Positions 34,595-43,875 of a DNA stretch of 64,000 bases are shown here, piece after piece. The translations under genes and the position numbers were made by a program. The DNA is from Alteromonas gilva (GTDB lineage Bacteria > Pseudomonadota > Gammaproteobacteria > Enterobacterales > Alteromonadaceae). The stretch's first letter is position 1. Every line of letters starts with the position of its first letter. The stretch covers positions 186,001-250,000 of the forward strand of contig NZ_JAQQXP010000002.1 of assembly GCF_028595265.1 (NCBI RefSeq), given 5' to 3'. The notes under the pieces were generated by a model, which searched no databases, had not been told where the DNA came from, and saw nothing but the letters and a program-made list of their open reading frames with translations.

Positions 34595-37500
34595 TTATTG
34601 CATAGTAAAGTTAACACCGAAGAAGAATGTCCGTCCGCGAGGACCTGTTGGCCAGGCTTCCTGGGTGGCAAACGGTGTTTCGTTAGTGATGTTGTTCACA
34701 CCACCAAATACCGACAGACTCTCATCGACGCGATAATTTACGTTATAGTCATGCATAATGGTGCTACCAAAGAAGCCACTGGCATCGCCGTAGATCTTAC
34801 TGGCATCACCTAACCCAAGAGAGCTTTCTACCTCACCATAAGCCTGACGGCTTTGATATGTGGTTTGGAATGCCATGTTCAAATCACCAAGGGTCCAGCT
34901 CAACTCAACATTACCAGCCGTTTTAGGAGACTGAATTTCTTCCAGACCCACATCGTTATCTGTTGGATCGGTAGGATTGAAGAAACGGTTGAGTTCTTTC
35001 TGCCGGGTACCGACTACACTAATACCAAAGTCACTTGCACCTATACTAAAGACATAGTTTGCAGAGAAATCGATACCTTCAGCTTCAACACGGGCGAAGT
35101 TGATTTCACCAGTTGTTAAGTCATTTAAGCCGCCATCGGAACGACGAGCAAACTGGTTACAAAAACCAAGTGCCGGATAGTTTACTGAGTCGAAACAACC
35201 GTTGAGTATATCCGCTGCATCTACCGCAGAGATAGCATCTTCAATTTCAACACTCCAGTAATCGGCGGTCAGGGTTAACCCTTCAATAAAGCTGGGTCTG
35301 AATACAGCACCGAATGTCACGGTTTCAGCGGTTTCTACATCCAACTCAGGGTTACCACCTGATGTACCAGAGAAGCGGGCAGTCAGTGGGTTCAGCCAGA
35401 TATAGTTACCGTCCGCATCCAGTATGTCAGATAAGGGTACACCTGCTGCCTGTAAGTCGGTTACACAGTTCGCCTGGCGAGATGAAGTACCTGCGCTGAT
35501 ATTAGCCGGGTCACAGGGATCAGTATCTAAATTAACAGTGATAGGCAACTGCGGATCAAACAATTCGGTGATGTTTGGCGCACGTACTGCCTCAGACACG
35601 GTACCGCGTAAGTTTAATTCTTCTACCGGGCTGTATGACACACCTACCTTCCAGGTAGTTGTTTGCCCAAGGGTAGAATAGTCAGCAACTCGCACAGCAC
35701 CGTCTACGGTAAATTCGTAAGCGAAGGATCTGTCCATAAAGATTGGCAGGCGCACTTCTAAAAAGGCGTCGACAACGTCGTATTCACCAGCGGTATTAAA
35801 TTGTTGCACGTTGTCTATACCGGTCAGGAAGTTCAACCAGGGCGATACCGTGCTAACCAGCTGACCTGCTGTGTATGGCGTACCTTCTGGTAAAATACCA
35901 CGCTCCAGCGGATCGAGTCGGTTGTCACTTGATTCTTCGCGGTACTCAAGGCCGGTTGCGTAACCCAGTGAACCGTCTAATACGCTGTCTAAGAAGTTGA
36001 ACTGACCAACGCCGGTAAGGCTAACGACAGTTTGCTCAACGGTTAGCTTATCCTGCTTTCTGGCAGTAATAAAATCCTGGGCTTCTTCACTGGCTGCAAA
36101 CAAACCAAATGGGTTGAGCGGCGCACACTGGCCATCGCCTGGCGTAAAGGTATAGTAGCGGTCACTCGAGAACGCGCCATCAGCGTAATTTTCGTTGTAA
36201 GCGAAATAATCAATTTCATAAGCCGCTGTTGGGTCGATATCAGAACGACATACCGGGTTGCCATCCGGGCCCGTGGTCACATCCATGGCTGCAAACACCC
36301 GGTCAGTAATTTGATCAGAGTAATTGGTTGTGTTGGTAAAGCTACCGTGGTTAATGGAAAATTCCAGTGAGTGATCGTAAGAATAATCCCAGGTAAAGCC
36401 ACCAACAAAGCGTTTGGTTTCACGAATATACTGGGTTTCATCGTCATCCCAACCAATGGCATCCTGCGTCAGCAGCAGACCGCCCGTCTGGGCAACCACA
36501 GGCTGCATTTGCTCAGGAATAAACGGGTTATCAGCCTGGATAAACAATGTATCGTAATAGCTGTCATATTCGGCATAGAAGTTGGTTTCGGCGCGAACGT
36601 ATTTGGCTTCAAAGAATCCATTGATTTCGTCAGTGATTTGATAGTTACCGTTCAGGTTAAGAATTAACTTATCGGTATTCGGCATCAGGGTATCGTTATC
36701 AAAGTTAAATCTGGCGCCATTACCGCCACTACTCAATAAGCCGTTATATATCGGACCATCCTGATTCACGCTGATTGAGCCATCCGGGTTGGTAATCCAG
36801 CAGCCGGCAAGATAATCGTCTCGACCCGCGCGAGATTCCTGACAGTCTGGCACACCATTACCGTTGATATCGACATAGTTAATGTCACGGCCACCGAAGG
36901 AGGGGGCAATAGAGCCTTCATTAGAGGTTAACCAGTAGCGTACGTCACTGGCCAGTATTCTGGTAGGGTCGTCCGGGCTGGTGGGCACAACTGAAGATAT
37001 GCCGTTGTTGCGTGACCAGCTGCGATCGCCGTGTAGAAGCTCTTCTTCTCGTTCCAATGAGGCGGTGAATACGATGTTACCTTTATCGTCGTCAAAGTTT
37101 TTACCAAAAGCGGTATCTAACGCAAAAGAACTACCACCGGATGACTCAGGCACAGCGCCTGTGGCATTAATTTGCACACCTTCAAAATCGTCTTTTAAGA
37201 TGAAGTTTACAACACCGGTTACGGCGTCAGCACCGTATACCGCCGATGCACCACCAGTGGTGACTTCAACACGCTCAACCAGGGCGCGAGGGATAGTACC
37301 CACATCCACCGCTTGAGAACCACGGAAACCGGCCACATGGCGGCGACCGTTAACCAGGGTCAGGGTTCTGTCAGCCCCTAATCCGCGTAAGTTAAGCGAG
37401 TTTGAGCCGGTATCGGTGTTTTCGGCAGTGACCGATGAAATCAAGGCCGGAATGTCGTTTACGATGTCAGCCAGGTTAAGCTCACCTGACATGGCAATGT

Positions 37501-37717
37501 CTTTGGCATTTAATGATTGTACCGGTACCGATGAAATAACGTTGGGATCGGTTGGAATGCGTGAACCGGTAATATCAATAACTTCGACCGCTTTTAATTC
37601 CTCTTCCTGAGATTCCTGTGCCATCGAATTGGCTGCGTAACTCATTCCGAGCGCAGTCGCGATGCATAACGAAACGGCTGACCGTTTTACGTTAAGTTGA
37701 TGCTTGTGTGTACCCAT
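34595..37717 (-). CDS. TonB-dependent receptor
   Basis: 1,040 aa outer-membrane receptor. The signal peptide ends around ANSMAQ. A short acidic segment contains EVIDITGSRI, typical at the start of this class and a TonB-box candidate. The plug has LNLADIVNDIPALISS, NSLNLRGLGADRTLTLVNGRR and VERVEVTTGGASAVYGADAV, followed by a large 22-strand-type barrel ending in FFFGVNFTMQ. The last residue is Gln rather than the usual aromatic. The substrate is not evident. A TPR-sulfotransferase gene lies directly upstream on the same strand, a pairing common for this receptor class in Alteromonadales. A strong terminator follows. Confidence 0.93.
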   Translation of the reverse strand: MGTHKHQLNVKRSAVSLCIATALGMSYAANSMAQESQEEELKAVEVIDITGSRIPTDPNVISSVPVQSLNAKDIAMSGELNLADIVNDIPALISSVTAENTDTGSNSLNLRGLGADRTLTLVNGRRHVAGFRGSQAVDVGTIPRALVERVEVTTGGASAVYGADAVTGVVNFILKDDFEGVQINATGAVPESSGGSSFALDTAFGKNFDDDKGNIVFTASLEREEELLHGDRSWSRNNGISSVVPTSPDDPTRILASDVRYWLTSNEGSIAPSFGGRDINYVDINGNGVPDCQESRAGRDDYLAGCWITNPDGSISVNQDGPIYNGLLSSGGNGARFNFDNDTLMPNTDKLILNLNGNYQITDEINGFFEAKYVRAETNFYAEYDSYYDTLFIQADNPFIPEQMQPVVAQTGGLLLTQDAIGWDDDETQYIRETKRFVGGFTWDYSYDHSLEFSINHGSFTNTTNYSDQITDRVFAAMDVTTGPDGNPVCRSDIDPTAAYEIDYFAYNENYADGAFSSDRYYTFTPGDGQCAPLNPFGLFAASEEAQDFITARKQDKLTVEQTVVSLTGVGQFNFLDSVLDGSLGYATGLEYREESSDNRLDPLERGILPEGTPYTAGQLVSTVSPWLNFLTGIDNVQQFNTAGEYDVVDAFLEVRLPIFMDRSFAYEFTVDGAVRVADYSTLGQTTTWKVGVSYSPVEELNLRGTVSEAVRAPNITELFDPQLPITVNLDTDPCDPANISAGTSSRQANCVTDLQAAGVPLSDILDADGNYIWLNPLTARFSGTSGGNPELDVETAETVTFGAVFRPSFIEGLTLTADYWSVEIEDAISAVDAADILNGCFDSVNYPALGFCNQFARRSDGGLNDLTTGEINFARVEAEGIDFSANYVFSIGASDFGISVVGTRQKELNRFFNPTDPTDNDVGLEEIQSPKTAGNVELSWTLGDLNMAFQTTYQSRQAYGEVESSLGLGDASKIYGDASGFFGSTIMHDYNVNYRVDESLSVFGGVNNITNETPFATQEAWPTGPRGRTFFFGVNFTMQ

Positions 37718-37953
37718 AGTGGTTTCCTCAACGACTTTTTATTATGTTTTATACGAATAAACAATTTATGCAGCATACTCTGTGCCATTATTAACAGGGC
37801 TTGAAGGTGCTGGCCTTGCGCACAGGCGCAGACACAAAAGGTGCGGCATCGATCAATTATAGAGCAATATTATGCACTGCAATAGTGCGTGGTGTGCAAT
37901 TGCATGGCAACGCATCGTATTACTGAGAAGTTATTCGCTCGATGTGGTCAGCC

Positions 37954-39750
37954 TTAAAAGCGGCGCTGTGCTAACACTGCAGGTGACAGGCTTCCTTCAA
38001 GTTCACTGAGTTCGGCAGCTACAGACTCCCAGGCCCCTATTCCTCTGGCATTAATTGGCTCTCGTACCTGTTCACTGCTGGCGGTGTGAATCGCCCGCTC
38101 GGTGTTATGAAAATCCAGACAGTTCTGTTCATAACTTAAGCCAATATGGTGCAATATGTGTTCGATTTGTTGCTGCGGCGACCGGACCAGAGCTTCATAC
38201 TGCACGGTTAATACCTTGCCGGGTAATGCGTTTGACCAGTATTCCATCAGGTTAACATAGGCATTGTAGGCGGCACCGATATGACTAAGGTTATAGCTGA
38301 AATCCACGCCCGAATGAAAATACTGTTTATACAGGCTTAGTCCGCAGTCCATGGGGTTGCGCCGCACGTCAATAATCACGGCATGAGGGAGAATTTTATG
38401 GATCAGACCTATCAGCCGAAAATTGAAGGGTTGCTTGTCGGTAAAATAGCGACAGTTTGCAGAGCGGAACAATGCGCCATCATCAAGATAAGCCTGGCCA
38501 AACGCCGACAGTTCTGCGGCGCTGAACTTGCCGATAGCGTCTGACAGGCCTGCATTATATTGTTCGCGTGCATGTTGATGAGCGCGTCGTTCAATGCTGG
38601 GTAACGTGGGCTGCTCAATGGTGCCTTCTATCTTACTGTGACTGGCCAGCATTTGCTCAATGAGGGTAGAGCCAGAGCGCGGTAAACCGACAATGAATAT
38701 AGGGATGCATGTTTGATCTATTTGGTTGGCCTGCACAGCGAGCACATCCTGACTATAGGATTTCATGCGCGCTGCAAATTCGTTTTGCATAACCGCCGGT
38801 TGATAATGAGCGCAATTGACGAGCCGGTTTGCCTCTTTATAGAGCGCCATCGTCTGCGCGGCAGAACTCTCCGCTTCACTGAGTTTTGCATAGGCAAATG
38901 CAGCGACGGGGTTTTTCTGGTCAGCCCCTCCGGCCTGCAGTAACGATTCGAGTTTTAGTCTATCTTCGGCACTAAAGTCGTAATTTTTAAAATCGGCGAG
39001 AGCCCACCAGGCCTCTGCATTGCGCGGGTTAGCCTGCAAACTCGACTGCAGGCAGTCAATGCTTTCGTTACGTCGGCCCATAATCCGTAATGTCTGGCCA
39101 CGTCTTAAATCCAACAGGCTTTGCTTTTGTTTATCGTTCCCTGTATGGGCGCCAGCCCGCTGGCAATATTCGAGAAGCTCGCCGTACTGGCCATATTTAA
39201 ACAACAGATCGATAAGGGCTGACAAGGTATCAAAACATTCATCCAATTCAGCTAATACCTTTGCGTTGGCAATGGCCCGGGCAAAATAGCCGGCTTTGAC
39301 ATAGCTGTCAGTTAACAGCTTACGCAGCGTGACATTAGCCGGCAAATGCGCCACAGCCTGCTCCAGTAAGTCAATGCTTTGCAGGGGGGTATTCTTGGTC
39401 AGAGCGATGCTTGCCAGGGTAAAAATTGCTTTGGGGTGGTGCGCTTGCTGGTGCAACATTTGACGGGCAATGCTGGCGGCGTCATCGAGCTGATTGTGTT
39501 GCATGCATTGCTGTATGCGCTGAAAATCTTGTTTTAATGGATCGACGCTGTCGGCATGCTGAGCAATCTGCACAGACTCTTTTTTATGTCCGACTTCAAA
39601 CAAACATTTGCTGAATAACAACCAGCCCTGATAAAAGTGTGGGTATTGCTGTACCGCCTGATACAAAAGCTTTATTGCGTCGGTAAGGTCACCTGCTGAG
39701 ATTAGCAAGTTCGCCTGCGTTAATACTGACTGTGTGGGTTGTTGCGACAT
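37954..39750 (-). CDS. TPR-repeat sulfotransferase-domain protein
   Basis: 598 aa. The N-terminal ~300 residues are TPR/helical repeats (AIKLLYQAVQQYPHFYQGW; SIDCLQSSLQANPRNAEAWW). The C-terminal half is a sulfotransferase fold with the PAPS 5'-phosphosulfate loop PIFIVGLPRSGSTLIEQML and the later VIIDVRRNPMDCGLSLYKQY (3'-phosphate-binding Arg/Ser region). The internal ATG at 39750 (MSQQPTQSVL) is preferred over the longer frame from 39795. It is cytosolic by sequence, with no signal peptide. Its acceptor is unknown; the recurrent neighbour is a TonB receptor, so a link to receptor-handled ligands is an inference. Confidence 0.87.
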   Translation of the reverse strand: MSQQPTQSVLTQANLLISAGDLTDAIKLLYQAVQQYPHFYQGWLLFSKCLFEVGHKKESVQIAQHADSVDPLKQDFQRIQQCMQHNQLDDAASIARQMLHQQAHHPKAIFTLASIALTKNTPLQSIDLLEQAVAHLPANVTLRKLLTDSYVKAGYFARAIANAKVLAELDECFDTLSALIDLLFKYGQYGELLEYCQRAGAHTGNDKQKQSLLDLRRGQTLRIMGRRNESIDCLQSSLQANPRNAEAWWALADFKNYDFSAEDRLKLESLLQAGGADQKNPVAAFAYAKLSEAESSAAQTMALYKEANRLVNCAHYQPAVMQNEFAARMKSYSQDVLAVQANQIDQTCIPIFIVGLPRSGSTLIEQMLASHSKIEGTIEQPTLPSIERRAHQHAREQYNAGLSDAIGKFSAAELSAFGQAYLDDGALFRSANCRYFTDKQPFNFRLIGLIHKILPHAVIIDVRRNPMDCGLSLYKQYFHSGVDFSYNLSHIGAAYNAYVNLMEYWSNALPGKVLTVQYEALVRSPQQQIEHILHHIGLSYEQNCLDFHNTERAIHTASSEQVREPINARGIGAWESVAAELSELEGSLSPAVLAQRRF

Positions 39751-39894
39751 AGATTGATTAACCACGCAATAAAGGCTTCTGCACTGATAAGGCAAAAAAG
39801 GCTACCAGCTATTATTTTGCTCTGCAACAAAGCTGTCAGGTAATCCACAAACCGTTGGAATAACCTGGTAAAACAGCAATGCCCGTTGCGGCGC

Positions 39895-40896
39895 CTAGCG
39901 CCTGACTAAAGAATCTCGTTTCACGATAGTCGGGGTGTACTTAAAGGTGACATTATCTTGTGGTTGATTACCCGCGGCATAATGTATGGCTAATTCAGCC
40001 GCTTTTGCTGCCATGGCTTCGATAGGATAACGCAGTGTTGTGAGCTTGGGGCGGCAGTATTGGGCCAGTATGACGTCGTCATAGCCTATCACTGACACTT
40101 GCTTAGGAACGTCAATGCACCGATCCTGCAGCAGGGTCATTGCGCCGGCTGCCATGGCATCATTGTAGGCCAGCACCGCTGAAAAATCGGTACTGGCTGA
40201 AAGTACGTTGCGCATAGCCTGCATGCCGCCTTCCTGGTCCGGCGATGCGTACCCAATCATACACTCATCCAATTTAAGCCCCGCCGCGTCAATGGCTTGC
40301 CTTATGCCCTCGAGCCGCTCGTTGGGATCATCAATATGGTAATCACTACTGATAACAGCAAGCTGCCTATGGCCTTGTGATAGGGCGTATTCGGCCATCA
40401 ACCGACCGCCGGTAACGTTGTCCAGCCACACACAGCGATTGGCTATTTGCGCAATGTAACGATTAATTAGCACAAAGCCTGGAATTTGCGCAGCAAAGTT
40501 AATCAGGGTGGTATCGTCGAGGGTTTTGCTGTGTACGACCATGGCATCAACCCGATATTCCATGAGGGTTTCAATTGCTTTAAGCTCGGTACGTTCTTCG
40601 ATAGAACCAGCGCTTAGCAGTATCTGCACATTATTGTTGCGCGCGACGGTTTCCACTCCATGTGCGAGCATGGCAAAAAAAGGATCGCGAAGCTCAGCAA
40701 CTACCACACCAAGCGCGGCGTTTTTTTGCGTTACCAGCGCTCTGGCATTAGCATTGGGGCGGTATCCCAACTCCTGCATCACCTTTTTGACATGCTGACG
40801 GGTTTTCTCGCCAACTTTAGGACCATTGTTTACGACCCGTGAAACCGTAGCTAAAGACACCCCGGCTGATATTGCGACATCTTTTATTGTAGCCAT
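39895..40896 (-). CDS. galR: LacI/GalR-family regulator of the gal genes
   Basis: 333 aa. The N-terminal helix-turn-helix is ATIKDVAISAGVSLATVSRV with the hinge ALGYRPNANARAL-type segment (QELGYRPNANARALV). A periplasmic-binding-protein-like sensor domain follows (LGVVVAELRDPFFAMLAHGV; SVIGYDDVILAQYCRPKLTT). I chose ATG 40896 because it gives the canonical MATIKDVA start. It is divergent from galT-galK, with two LacI-type operators in between, so it is named galR by context; galactose as inducer is inferred. Confidence 0.87.
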   Translation of the reverse strand: MATIKDVAISAGVSLATVSRVVNNGPKVGEKTRQHVKKVMQELGYRPNANARALVTQKNAALGVVVAELRDPFFAMLAHGVETVARNNNVQILLSAGSIEERTELKAIETLMEYRVDAMVVHSKTLDDTTLINFAAQIPGFVLINRYIAQIANRCVWLDNVTGGRLMAEYALSQGHRQLAVISSDYHIDDPNERLEGIRQAIDAAGLKLDECMIGYASPDQEGGMQAMRNVLSASTDFSAVLAYNDAMAAGAMTLLQDRCIDVPKQVSVIGYDDVILAQYCRPKLTTLRYPIEAMAAKAAELAIHYAAGNQPQDNVTFKYTPTIVKRDSLVRR

Positions 40897-40986
40897 GACA
40901 CTGTTATTTTTTCCGATGGTTTGTATCTGTATGTGCGCTGCGCATTCACCCTTTCTATAAAGTGCACGGGGTTCTTGCTGCAAATA

Positions 40987-41014
40987 TTGCAAACACTACG
41001 CTAAAACGTATAAG
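40987..41014 (+). promoter_or_regulatory. Candidate galT-galK promoter
   Basis: TTGCAA (40987-40992) and TATAAG (41009-41014) are separated by 16 bases. The -10 overlaps the upstream operator-like sequence. A second TATAAA lies at 41020-41025. Confidence 0.5.
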
Positions 41015-41015
41015 C
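41000..41015. promoter_or_regulatory. Imperfect LacI-type operator (O1)
   Basis: GCTAAAACGTATAAGC is a near-palindrome with a central ACGT; 12 of 16 positions are symmetric. It overlaps the candidate -10 and its centre is 31 bp (about three helical turns) from the perfect operator downstream. Confidence 0.45.
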
Positions 41016-41028
41016 TTACTATAAAATT

Positions 41029-41048
41029 AAGGGTAAACGTTTACCCTT
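41029..41048. promoter_or_regulatory. Perfect 20-bp LacI/GalR-type operator (O2)
   Basis: AAGGGTAAACGTTTACCCTT is a perfect palindrome with the AAACGTTT centre typical of LacI-family sites. It sits just downstream of the candidate transcription start and 31 bases before galT, between galR and galT. This is a strong repressor-site candidate. Confidence 0.85.
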
Positions 41049-41078
41049 TCCCTGAAAATACAATTATGCGAGTGTTTT

Positions 41079-42125
41079 ATGAGCAATCCTTTTGACCCAA
41101 CTAACGATCCCCATCGTCGTTACAATCCGATGACCGGGGATTGGGTATTGGTATCACCACACCGCGCAAAGCGGCCGTGGCAGGGCCAATCTGACGAGCC
41201 ATCCAACGAACCAAAGCCAGCTTATGATCCGAATTGCTATTTATGTCCGGGCAATACCCGGGTCAATGGTGAACGCAATGAACGTTACTCAGGTACCTTT
41301 ATTTTTGAAAATGATTTTGCGGCGCTAAAGAAAGATACCGTTGCCGCGTCAGACCACGATGAGCTATTCACATTTGAAACCGAGCAGGGCTGCAGCCGGG
41401 TGATTTGTTTTTCACCTGATCACAGTAAAACCTTGCCAGAGCTTACCCATGAGGAACGGTTGCAGGTGGTTGAGTGTTGGAAAGCACAAACGGCAGAGCT
41501 GGGCAAAACCTATGGCTGGGTGCAGGTGTTCGAAAACAAAGGTGCAATGATGGGGTGCTCTAATCCACATCCTCATGGGCAGGTCTGGGCACAACAACAT
41601 CTCCCTACTGAACCGGCTAAAAAGTGTCGGCAATTCGGTGACTATTTTGCCAGGCATGGTCGCAGCATGTTGTTTGACTACGCACAGCGAGAAGTAGAAA
41701 AGCAGGAGCGTGTGGTGTGCAGCAATGACGACTGGCTGGTGGTAGTGCCTTACTGGGCGGCCTGGCCATTTGAAACGCTCCTTTTACCCCTTTTTAAGGT
41801 TCAGTCACTCGCCGTCCTGACGGCCAGTCAGTCCGCCTCGTTAGCACAGATTATTGGCGATATAACGGTGCGCTACGACAATCTGTTCGAAACGTCTTTT
41901 CCTTATTCGATGGGCTGGCATAGTGCACCCTTTGATGGCAAACCACATGATGAATGGCAACTGCATGCACACTTTTATCCACCGCTACTGCGTTCAGCGA
42001 GCGTCAGGAAATTTATGGTGGGCTATGAGTTAATGGCTGAAACGCAGCGCGACCTAACCCCTGAGCAAGCTGCGCAGCGGCTTAAAGCACTACCCGATAC
42101 ACATTATAAAAAGGTGAATGCGTAA
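41079..42125 (+). CDS. galT: Galactose-1-phosphate uridylyltransferase
   Basis: 348 aa, Leloir pathway enzyme exchanging UMP between UDP-glucose and galactose-1-phosphate. The N-terminus (PHRRYNPMTGDWVLVSPHRA) and CYLCPGNTRVNGERN are typical, and the active-site HPH triad is in GCSNPHPHGQVW. The C-terminal SFPYSMGWHSAPFD and LHAHFYPPLLRSASVRKFMV complete the family signature. galK follows immediately after the stop. No galE or galM is present in this window. Confidence 0.96.
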   Translation: MSNPFDPTNDPHRRYNPMTGDWVLVSPHRAKRPWQGQSDEPSNEPKPAYDPNCYLCPGNTRVNGERNERYSGTFIFENDFAALKKDTVAASDHDELFTFETEQGCSRVICFSPDHSKTLPELTHEERLQVVECWKAQTAELGKTYGWVQVFENKGAMMGCSNPHPHGQVWAQQHLPTEPAKKCRQFGDYFARHGRSMLFDYAQREVEKQERVVCSNDDWLVVVPYWAAWPFETLLLPLFKVQSLAVLTASQSASLAQIIGDITVRYDNLFETSFPYSMGWHSAPFDGKPHDEWQLHAHFYPPLLRSASVRKFMVGYELMAETQRDLTPEQAAQRLKALPDTHYKKVNA

Positions 42126-43265
42126 ATGAATAATCAGGTCCTCACAACCAAGTTCGACGCTTTCTATGGTATTGCGCCGCAATGCATTGTACAGGCGCCA
42201 GGTCGTGTCAATTTGATTGGCGAGCATACCGACTACAATGAAGGTTTTGTTTTCCCCGCTGCAATAAATTTTGGCACCTGGATAGCTGCCTCAACACGTG
42301 ATGATAAGCAGGTTGTGGTCACGGCGCTGGATTACAACAATCAGCAAAATACCTTTGCCATCGATGATATCGCGTTTGATGAGTCTCAGGGCTGGGCAAA
42401 CTATGTGCGTGGGGTGGTCAAAGTACTCCGTGCGGATTTTCCTCACATCGGTGGGGCTAACTTATTGGTAACGGGCGATGTGCCGCAAGGCGCGGGCTTA
42501 AGTTCATCGGCATCCTTTGAGGTGGCAACAGTAAAAGCCTTTGCACAGTTATATGATTTACCTATAGAGGGAGTTCAGGCGGCATTGGCAGGACAGAAAG
42601 CCGAAAACACTTTCGTCGGGTGCTCCTGTGGCATTATGGATCAGCTTATTTCAGCCATGGGGCAGGCCGGTCATGCAATGCTATTAGACTGCCAGTCTCT
42701 GACTATGCAGCACTGTCCACTGCCAGATTCCCTGCAGATAGTGATTATTAATTCCAACGTCAAGCGTGGTTTGGTCGACAGCGAATATAATTTGCGTCGC
42801 CAGCAATGCGAGGAAGGGGCTGCCGTTATGGGCGTATCATCATTACGGGGAGCAAGCCTTGGCCTGTTGGAGGATAACAGAAGTGCTATGTCCGATGTTG
42901 TATATCGACGCTGTTTGCATATCATCACCGAAAATTCCCGCACAATCACAGCAAGTAAAGCCTTGTCTTGCGGCGATATTGCGGTGTTAAGCAGAGCAAT
43001 GGCTGAGTCTCACGTATCAATGCGTGACGACTTTGAAATTACCGTAAAACCCATCGATTATCTGGTCGACATAGTCGGCCAGCTGCTTGGCGAACATGGC
43101 GGCGTACGCATGACCGGCGGCGGCTTTGGTGGGTGTGTCGTGGCACTGGCGCCGGTCGACAAAGTGCCGGCTATTAAGCAGGTCGTTGCCGAAAAATACC
43201 CAAAAGCCACAGGGTATCAGGCGGATATCTATGTGTGTACTGCCGGCCAGGGCGCATTCGCTTAA
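42126..43265 (+). CDS. galK: Galactokinase
   Basis: 379 aa GHMP kinase phosphorylating galactose. The galactokinase signature GRVNLIGEHTDYNEGFVFP is near residue 24, the ATP-binding GHMP motif is GDVPQGAGLSSSASFEVA, and the C-terminal motif is GGVRMTGGGFGGCVVAL. The catalytic Asp is expected in GIMDQLISAMG. The ATG follows the galT stop without a gap, and AAGGTG inside the galT end acts as the ribosome site. Confidence 0.97.
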   Translation: MNNQVLTTKFDAFYGIAPQCIVQAPGRVNLIGEHTDYNEGFVFPAAINFGTWIAASTRDDKQVVVTALDYNNQQNTFAIDDIAFDESQGWANYVRGVVKVLRADFPHIGGANLLVTGDVPQGAGLSSSASFEVATVKAFAQLYDLPIEGVQAALAGQKAENTFVGCSCGIMDQLISAMGQAGHAMLLDCQSLTMQHCPLPDSLQIVIINSNVKRGLVDSEYNLRRQQCEEGAAVMGVSSLRGASLGLLEDNRSAMSDVVYRRCLHIITENSRTITASKALSCGDIAVLSRAMAESHVSMRDDFEITVKPIDYLVDIVGQLLGEHGGVRMTGGGFGGCVVALAPVDKVPAIKQVVAEKYPKATGYQADIYVCTAGQGAFA

Positions 43266-43293
43266 ACGCTGAATGCGCTCTGGGCTATCTGTA

Positions 43294-43395
43294 TCACCAC
43301 GGATAATCGGCAGGCAACACAATATTTTTGGCGGCCAGTCGTTGCTCTATTTTATGGCGTAAATTGACTAAATCGTCGGGCACTTTTGTGCCCAG
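43294..43395 (-). pseudogene. Possible 3' remnant of an unidentified gene
   Basis: On the minus strand, reading from 43395 to the TGA at 43294, the frame gives LGTKVPDDLVNLRHKIEQRL and then AAKNIVLPADYPW and a stop. It looks like the C-terminus of a globular protein, but the frame is closed by a stop at 43399-43401 and has no proper start. It abuts the truncated ureG end to end. I do not recognise the parent protein, and a chance frame cannot be excluded. Confidence 0.35.
43378..43393. repeat. Inverted repeat at the ureG breakpoint
   Basis: GGGCAC TTTT GTGCCC: a 6-bp stem with a 4-base loop located exactly where homology to UreG begins (codon GCC at 43390). Confidence 0.6.
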
Positions 43396-43866
43396 TTTTT
43401 AACCCGGCACGGCGCCCTGGAAGAAGACCGCATCATTGGGGTGGAAACCGGCGGTTGTCCGCACACTGCAATTCGCGAAGATGCGTCGATGAATCTGGCG
43501 GCGATTGACGAGCTGCAGTCGCGCCATGCCGAACTCGATTTTGTGCTGGTGGAAAGTGGCGGCGATAACTTAAGTGCCACTTTTAGCCCGGAGTTATCAG
43601 ATTTAACCCTGTATGTTATTGATGTTTCTGCTGGAGATAAAATCCCCCGTAAGGGCGGCCCGGGTATTACCAAATCAGATCTGCTGATCATTAATAAAAC
43701 AGATATTGCTGACATGGTCGGTGCCTCACTGGAGGTAATGGACCGGGATTCGCGCAAGATGCGCGGCGACAGACCTTTTGTTTTTACTAATTTAAAAGCC
43801 GGCGAGGGCCTCGATGACATCATTAAATTCATCGAGGTAGAAGGCATGCTCACAAAACCAGAATAA
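43390..43866 (+). pseudogene. ureG: Truncated urease accessory GTPase UreG (3' part)
   Basis: From 43390 the frame reads AQFLTRHGALEEDRIIGVET and continues with GGCPHTAIREDASMN, VESGGDNLSATFSPEL, KIPRKGGPGITKSDLL, NKTDIADMVGASLEVM and RGDRPFVFTNLKAGEGLDDI, all characteristic of UreG. The first ~60 residues, including the P-loop GxxGSGKT, are missing. A stop (TAA 43369) lies just upstream in frame with no ATG between; only GTG 43441 could start a ~141-aa product. Without the P-loop it cannot be a working GTPase. No other urease genes are present, so this is a remnant. Confidence 0.88.
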
Positions 43867-43875
43867 GGACTCAAT

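Noticed and set aside
43441..43866. Annotating ureG as an intact 141-aa gene from the GTG
   Set aside because: The P-loop and first ~60 residues are missing, so a functional UreG is not possible.
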